A program made the translations under genes and the position numbers. Positions 60,730-64,000 of a stretch of DNA of 64,000 bases are shown here, piece after piece. The number at the start of each line of letters is the position of its first letter. Within the stretch, counting starts at the first letter, position 1. The DNA lies in the NCBI RefSeq assembly GCF_030463565.1, contig NC_134649.1, forward strand, positions 37,411,044 through 37,475,043, read 5' to 3'. Under the pieces are notes generated by a model that saw nothing but the letters and a program-made list of their open reading frames with translations, made no database searches and was not told where the DNA came from. Source of the DNA: Pelecanus crispus (lineage: Eukaryota > Chordata > Aves > Pelecaniformes > Pelecanidae).

Positions 60730-61080
60730 CTCGCCCTCTGACCAGCGCCGCCGGTGCGCGTGCGCGGCCGGGCCGGGAGGGGGGAGCGCTCCGCGGGGCT
60801 CTCCGCCCCGCCCCGCTCACGCCCCGCCCCGCGGCGGCTCCCATTGGTTGCGGCGCGCTGAGGGGCGGGGCCGCGGCGGGGCTGCCTGGCTGCGCCCCGA
60901 GCCTGGCCCGCAGTCGGCCGGCTCGGCTCGGCTCGGCTCTGTTCTGCTCTGCTCTGCTCTGCTCTGCTCCCCGCGGCTCGGAGCAGCCTGCGCGGCCGAC
61001 TTTGCTAGCGGCACCGCCTCTCAGCCTTGCTTACCCAGGCCGCAGCGTGCGGGGAGACTGACGGCGCGGCGCTCTCTTTG
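60730..61080 (+). promoter_or_regulatory. IP6K2: CpG-island proximal promoter of IP6K2
   Basis: This is a dense CpG island with several GC boxes (CCGCCCCGCCCCG near 60803, GGGGCGGGG near 60862) and an inverted CCAAT box (ATTGG, 60843-60847). No TATA box is present. Initiation is expected at about 60.88-60.92 kb. I see no strong donor between there and the start codon, so transcripts from this promoter probably run straight into the exon carrying the IP6K2 ATG. Confidence 0.75.
60917..60970. repeat. GGCTC/TGCTC pentanucleotide repeat at the IP6K2 transcription start
   Basis: About four GCTCG units are followed by about six GCTCT-type units, giving some ten tandem pentamers within the CpG island, in or beside the IP6K2 5' UTR. 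Pure tracts like this are often length-variable. Confidence 0.85.
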
Positions 61081-61095
61081 TGTTTGTTTTAACAG

Positions 61096-61192
61096 ACTTT
61101 TGAATCGGAACAAACACCTTCAGGTCTCCGAGGCTTCTGGCTCTGAACTGCCTTCACTACTGTCGCCTTCTTCTGTCTAATGTGCTACAAGG
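61096..61192 (+). other. IP6K2: IP6K2 5' UTR segment with possible internal acceptor
   Basis: TTTGTTTTAACAG (ending 61095) is a reasonable acceptor with a pyrimidine-rich lead. The following 97 bases lead to the ATG. A message from the 45-kb exon could join here, while one from the proximal promoter would keep the sequence before it. An in-frame TAA at 61178-61180 closes the main frame upstream. Confidence 0.5.
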
Positions 61193-61299
61193 ATGAGCCC
61201 AGCATTTGGAGCTATGGAAGTGGAGCACTATTCCAAGGGAGTCCTGCTCGAGCCTTTTGTCCACCAGGTTGGAGGACACTCCTGTGTCCTCCGGTTTAA
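61180..61299 (+). CDS. Upstream ORF overlapping the IP6K2 start, 39 codons
   Basis: An ATG at 61180 in a weak context (C at -3) opens a 39-codon frame, +1 relative to IP6K2 in position terms, which ends at TAA 61297-61299, over 100 bases inside the IP6K2 coding sequence. Ribosomes that use it cannot start at 61193, so it should lower IP6K2 translation unless skipped. The IP6K2 ATG has A at -3. The peptide resembles nothing I know; the role would be regulatory. Confidence 0.4.
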   Translation: MCYKDEPSIWSYGSGALFQGSPARAFCPPGWRTLLCPPV

Positions 61300-61394
61300 T
61301 GACAAGACCATCTGTAAACCCCTTATTCAGAGGGAACACCAGTTCTATGAGACTCTCCCAACAGAAATGCGTAAATTCACTCCGCAATATGAGG
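61193..61394 (+). CDS. IP6K2: IP6K2 first coding exon, residues 1-67 plus one base
   Basis: It runs from the ATG to the donor GAGG|GTAAGT at 61394/61395, a near-perfect match. It ends with [21 protein letters not shown], the conserved start of the kinase N-lobe, plus the first base of Gly68. Confidence 0.95.
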
Positions 61395-63719
61395 GTAAGT
61401 TACCAAACCTTAGGATGGGGTTGGGCTTTTTCTTTCTGTAAATACAAGCGTGCTGTGCTCTCTGTTGTCTCTGAAATCTCTTCTGTGTGGAAGAGATTTT
61501 AGGGTTTTCTTTTCATGTATTTTGATGTTGTCTGAGGCAGGCTGTGGAGATGCAGGGTGGAAATGCTTGCCAAGTTGGTGTTTGGGCTGACTAACAGCAT
61601 TAGAGTAGAGCAGCTCTGCTGGTGATAGCCCATATATCTCCCTTAGGCACAGGTAAGTAGCTAACAGCTTGTGAATGTTTTCAGTAATTCTCTGCTGCTT
61701 TTTTTGTGGATTTCTGATTTTTTTTTTTTTTTTGCCACTTGTTTAATGTTTGTTTACAGGGATTCGGTAAGAGTGGTTGACAGTGTTTTGTGTAAGCTTA
61801 GTTGTGGTCTCTTGGTTTTGGATTTCTCCTCTGACTCTCATTTTGATCACAATAAATACATGTCAGCAAGGTGTCATGTTGAATATTTGCAGTGTTGTTT
61901 CTGCCATTAAGGAAATGAAAATCCATGGCATTTAGGTAGGCAAGGATCAAGTAGCTGTGATGAGGCTGAGTCAGATATTACGTAGGAGTGGAAATTCCAG
62001 TTCTCCTAAGCATTGTGCTAGTTTAACAGAAACACTTTTCTTTCTCTTTGCTATTCCATCAACTGCTGCCTGGTGATTAATAAATAATATGTCTGAAGCA
62101 CTTTTTAAAATGGAGTTGCTTTTTAAAGCACATTGATTTTAACAGCCATAAGGGTGATGAAGTTTTGCATACTGTTTGTGAAACTGGCGGAAGACTTCAG
62201 AGGAGGTGTTTCAAAGTTTTATGCTCCCTGCATGCTTACAGAGACTTTTTGACATGTCTAACTGCAAGTTCTGTTGGACTGGAAGAAAATGTGATCTTTG
62301 AATGATACTTCTTAATGTAATAGAACAATTGTACTAGTGTATATGGCTTTTTGGGGAGTGTGGGGAGGGACTTAGGGGTAAGGGGCCTCACTTGGTCCGT
62401 CTCTGTTATTTTTTCCAGGATAAAGCCAAAGGCCATTTGCTAGCTGGCTCCCCCCTTTTTTCCTGTTGTCCTTTCCTTTGTGGCAGCAGGACTGTCAGTC
62501 AGAGCTTCTGCGCTCCCTGCCCCAGCTACTGTAGGTCTCGGAGCCGCCTGCCCAGCTCAGAAGTGCCAATCTCTCGCCGAGACCTCTCCCCTCTGGCCTA
62601 GTGATGAGCTGCAAGAACTGTGCAGACTGGTTGATATGAGAATAAAGAGAGAGGACTGAAAAAATAAAATTAAAAACCAATTCAGACAATTGTTACGGCT
62701 TCTTCATTAACTGCTGAAACTTGCTAATGTAGCACTGAGCGCATCTCTGTCAGAGCGCTCCACTAAGACTCTTAAAATGCAATGCAGTGCTCTAGAGACT
62801 ATTGAGGGGAGGATGAGAAAAAAATGCTTTCAAGGTTCACCATGTTTCTGTACAACAAACAGATTTGTTTTGTATTGCATTTTTGTTATTTATTTCACAA
62901 GATTGCTGCATAACCAGTATCAATAAAATATATTCCAAAAAGGAGAAGAAAATGTATAATTAAACGTGGTGATTAAGTGGAAGCTTTTGGACTAGTTTCT
63001 ATTGTAATGTGACATTTTCCTTGTTTTGCTCTACTTGCAAATCTTTCCTTTCCCCTGGGGATCTATTAACCGAATCTTGTTTGGATAATAAGTGCTTTTT
63101 GCTTTGCTGTTGTGCAAAACTTAAAGCTTTACATCTTGCTTAGGGTCAGACCAGTCAGGTTTTTCAAATTAATAAAAACTTTTATTAATTGAAATTGTCT
63201 CCTGTTATTATTTGATTCCTACTTGACTGCATCGGAGAGAGAAAAGAACCTTTTGTATCATTGTTTTGTCAATATGATAAATTGTCTTTTGTGAGGTGTC
63301 ATTTTTGTCTAGGTCTTTTGATATTTGTTAGGTTGGCAGATGAGGTTTGGCCTGTGGCAAGATAGAAACTAAGGACCAGGGTAAGAGAAAAAAAAACACC
63401 TAAAGTTGCTATACTCTTAGTGTAAAATCATGTCTTCTAAAAGGCTTGCTTGTCACTTCAGCAATTCATAACTGTCTGTGTCCTTTCTCTCTTCAGGTGT
63501 GGTGTCAGTGAGCTTTGAAGAGGATGAAGATGGAAACTTATGTCTAATAGCATATCCATTAAATGGGGACCACGATAACTTAGAAAACCTAGATAATTCT
63601 GACTGTGAACCCAAAAGTAAGCTGTTGCGATGGACTAACAAAAAGACAATGTTGTTAGAAAATGAGAAGATACCGAAGGAATGGGTCCGACAGCACAGGA
63701 AAGAGGAAAAAATGAAAAG
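61193..63719 (+). CDS. IP6K2: Inositol hexakisphosphate kinase 2, N-terminal part, runs off the window
   Basis: IP6K2 phosphorylates InsP6 to the pyrophosphate 5-InsP7 with ATP and acts in the nucleus and cytoplasm in growth and apoptosis signalling. Coding parts are 61193-61394 and 63497-63719, joined in phase 1 through Gly68, giving about 141 residues before the window ends. The N-terminus [11 protein letters not shown], then [18 protein letters not shown] and the short linker [14 protein letters not shown] are IP6K2-type; IP6K1 and IP6K3 differ in both. The catalytic PxxxDxKxG motif and later lobes lie beyond the window, so activity cannot be judged here. The ATG has A at -3 and follows an in-frame stop at 61178. 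A second in-frame ATG at codon 8 also has a good context. Confidence 0.95.
62419..62690 (+). other. IP6K2: Probable alternative terminal exon of IP6K2 (68-residue truncated form)
   Basis: A strong acceptor (TTATTTTTTCCAG, ending 62418) is followed by a GC-richer block of about 200 bases in an AT-rich intron. AATAAA lies at 62641-62646 and again at 62663-62668. Joined to the first coding exon in phase 1 it reads Gly68 then TAA (62421-62423). After that stop the same frame continues as SQRP, then ASW, then FPLW, which resembles the tail I recall for a short human IP6K2 isoform, with the human Gln codon CAA replaced by TAA. The human match is from memory and needs checking. Confidence 0.55.
62641..62668 (+). 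terminator. IP6K2: Intronic poly(A) signals of the IP6K2 alternative exon
   Basis: Two AATAAA hexamers, 62641-62646 and 62663-62668, lie about 220 bases after the alternative acceptor at 62418. That spacing suits a short terminal exon. Confidence 0.5.
63497..63719 (+). CDS. IP6K2: IP6K2 second coding exon, residues 68-141 plus two bases
   Basis: The acceptor is TTTCTCTCTTCAG (ending 63496) and the donor is AAAAG|GTAAGT at 63719/63720. It encodes [20 protein letters not shown], the acidic linker and [12 protein letters not shown], all collinear with IP6K2. It ends with two bases of the next codon. Confidence 0.95.
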
Positions 63720-63878
63720 GTAAGTTTGATAGGGGGAACTGGAATGCAGAGTGTTGAAGCATAACATTTTTTGCTGTCAAATTAGGATCTGGTCTCCAGA
63801 ATTCCAGAGAACTCTCCAGGACTCTTAACTTTCATTTTCTTTTCTTCTTTCTTTTGTTTTTTTTCCTGACTTCTTCAG

Positions 63879-63924
63879 TGCAGACAGGTTCAGTAGTGAA
63901 ACTCATATGTCCTCAGCCCAGTAG
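63879..63924 (+). other. Possible second alternative exon end in IP6K2
   Basis: A very long pyrimidine tract ends in CTTCAG at 63878. If joined to the preceding exon (ending AG), it reads Ser then 14 codons to TAG at 63922-63924. The acceptor is excellent, but no poly(A) signal is seen nearby and the tail matches nothing I know. It may be a decoy acceptor. Confidence 0.2.
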
Positions 63925-64000
63925 TGTGTTGAATCTTTTCATTATTCTTTTTTGCTGTAGTCAATTAAAAAAGGTTTCCTTATGTTATTTTTGAAGCTTC

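Larger units (their letters stand above)
61395..63496 (+). other. IP6K2: IP6K2 intron between the first two coding exons
   Basis: About 2.1 kb, AT-rich, bounded by GTAAGT and CTCTTCAG. It includes a T-run near 61720 and, from 62419, a probable alternative terminal exon with its own poly(A) signals. Confidence 0.85.

Noticed and set aside
1-64000. CRISPR arrays, phage defence islands, operons or other prokaryotic systems
   Set aside because: No regular direct repeats with spacers, no ribosome binding sites or operon structure. Introns, CpG islands and CR1 show this is vertebrate DNA.

Overview
This is vertebrate nuclear DNA, almost certainly from a bird. The genes are split into short exons by GT-AG introns, the promoters are CpG islands, and there is a 5'-truncated CR1 retrotransposon ending in the typical ATTCTATG repeats. 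Simple repeats are few. The two protein-coding genes found, ABHD6 and IP6K2, are both on the + strand. There is no sign of prokaryotic, CRISPR or phage content. No new multi-gene system was found; the points worth following are listed in the findings.

ABHD6 (about 0.3-16 kb) is complete. A CpG-island promoter and a probable non-coding first exon (ending at 425) are followed by eight coding exons (5896-14284). These join without any frame error into 337 residues, the same length as the human enzyme, with the Ser148/Asp278/His306 triad intact. The 3' UTR runs to about 16.0 kb. A perfect 35-bp inverted repeat with a 3-nt loop lies just inside intron 1 (472-544).

From about 16 to 44.7 kb I find no credible protein-coding exon. 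The stretch is rather GC-rich. It holds two old antisense CR1/L3-like remnants (about 18.9-19.3 and 34.2-34.3 kb), one younger sense CR1 3' end (40.55-41.0 kb), small tandem repeats, and several AT-rich islands that look like conserved non-coding or enhancer DNA, including MEF2-type sites.

A second CpG island at about 45.0-45.95 kb carries paired CCAAT boxes, GC boxes, a YY1-like site and a short non-coding exon with a good splice donor at 45343/45344. Base composition then turns AT-rich for about 14.5 kb, as in a long intron with no coding exons.

A third CpG island at 60.7-61.0 kb is the proximal promoter of IP6K2. The IP6K2 start codon is at 61193, with coding exons at 61193-61394 and 63497-63719; the rest of the gene lies beyond the window. 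Intron 61395-63496 contains a probable alternative terminal exon (from 62419) with its own poly(A) signals. It would cut the protein to 68 residues. The most economical reading of the right half is one IP6K2 locus with two promoters, an overlapping upstream ORF and at least one early-terminating isoform.
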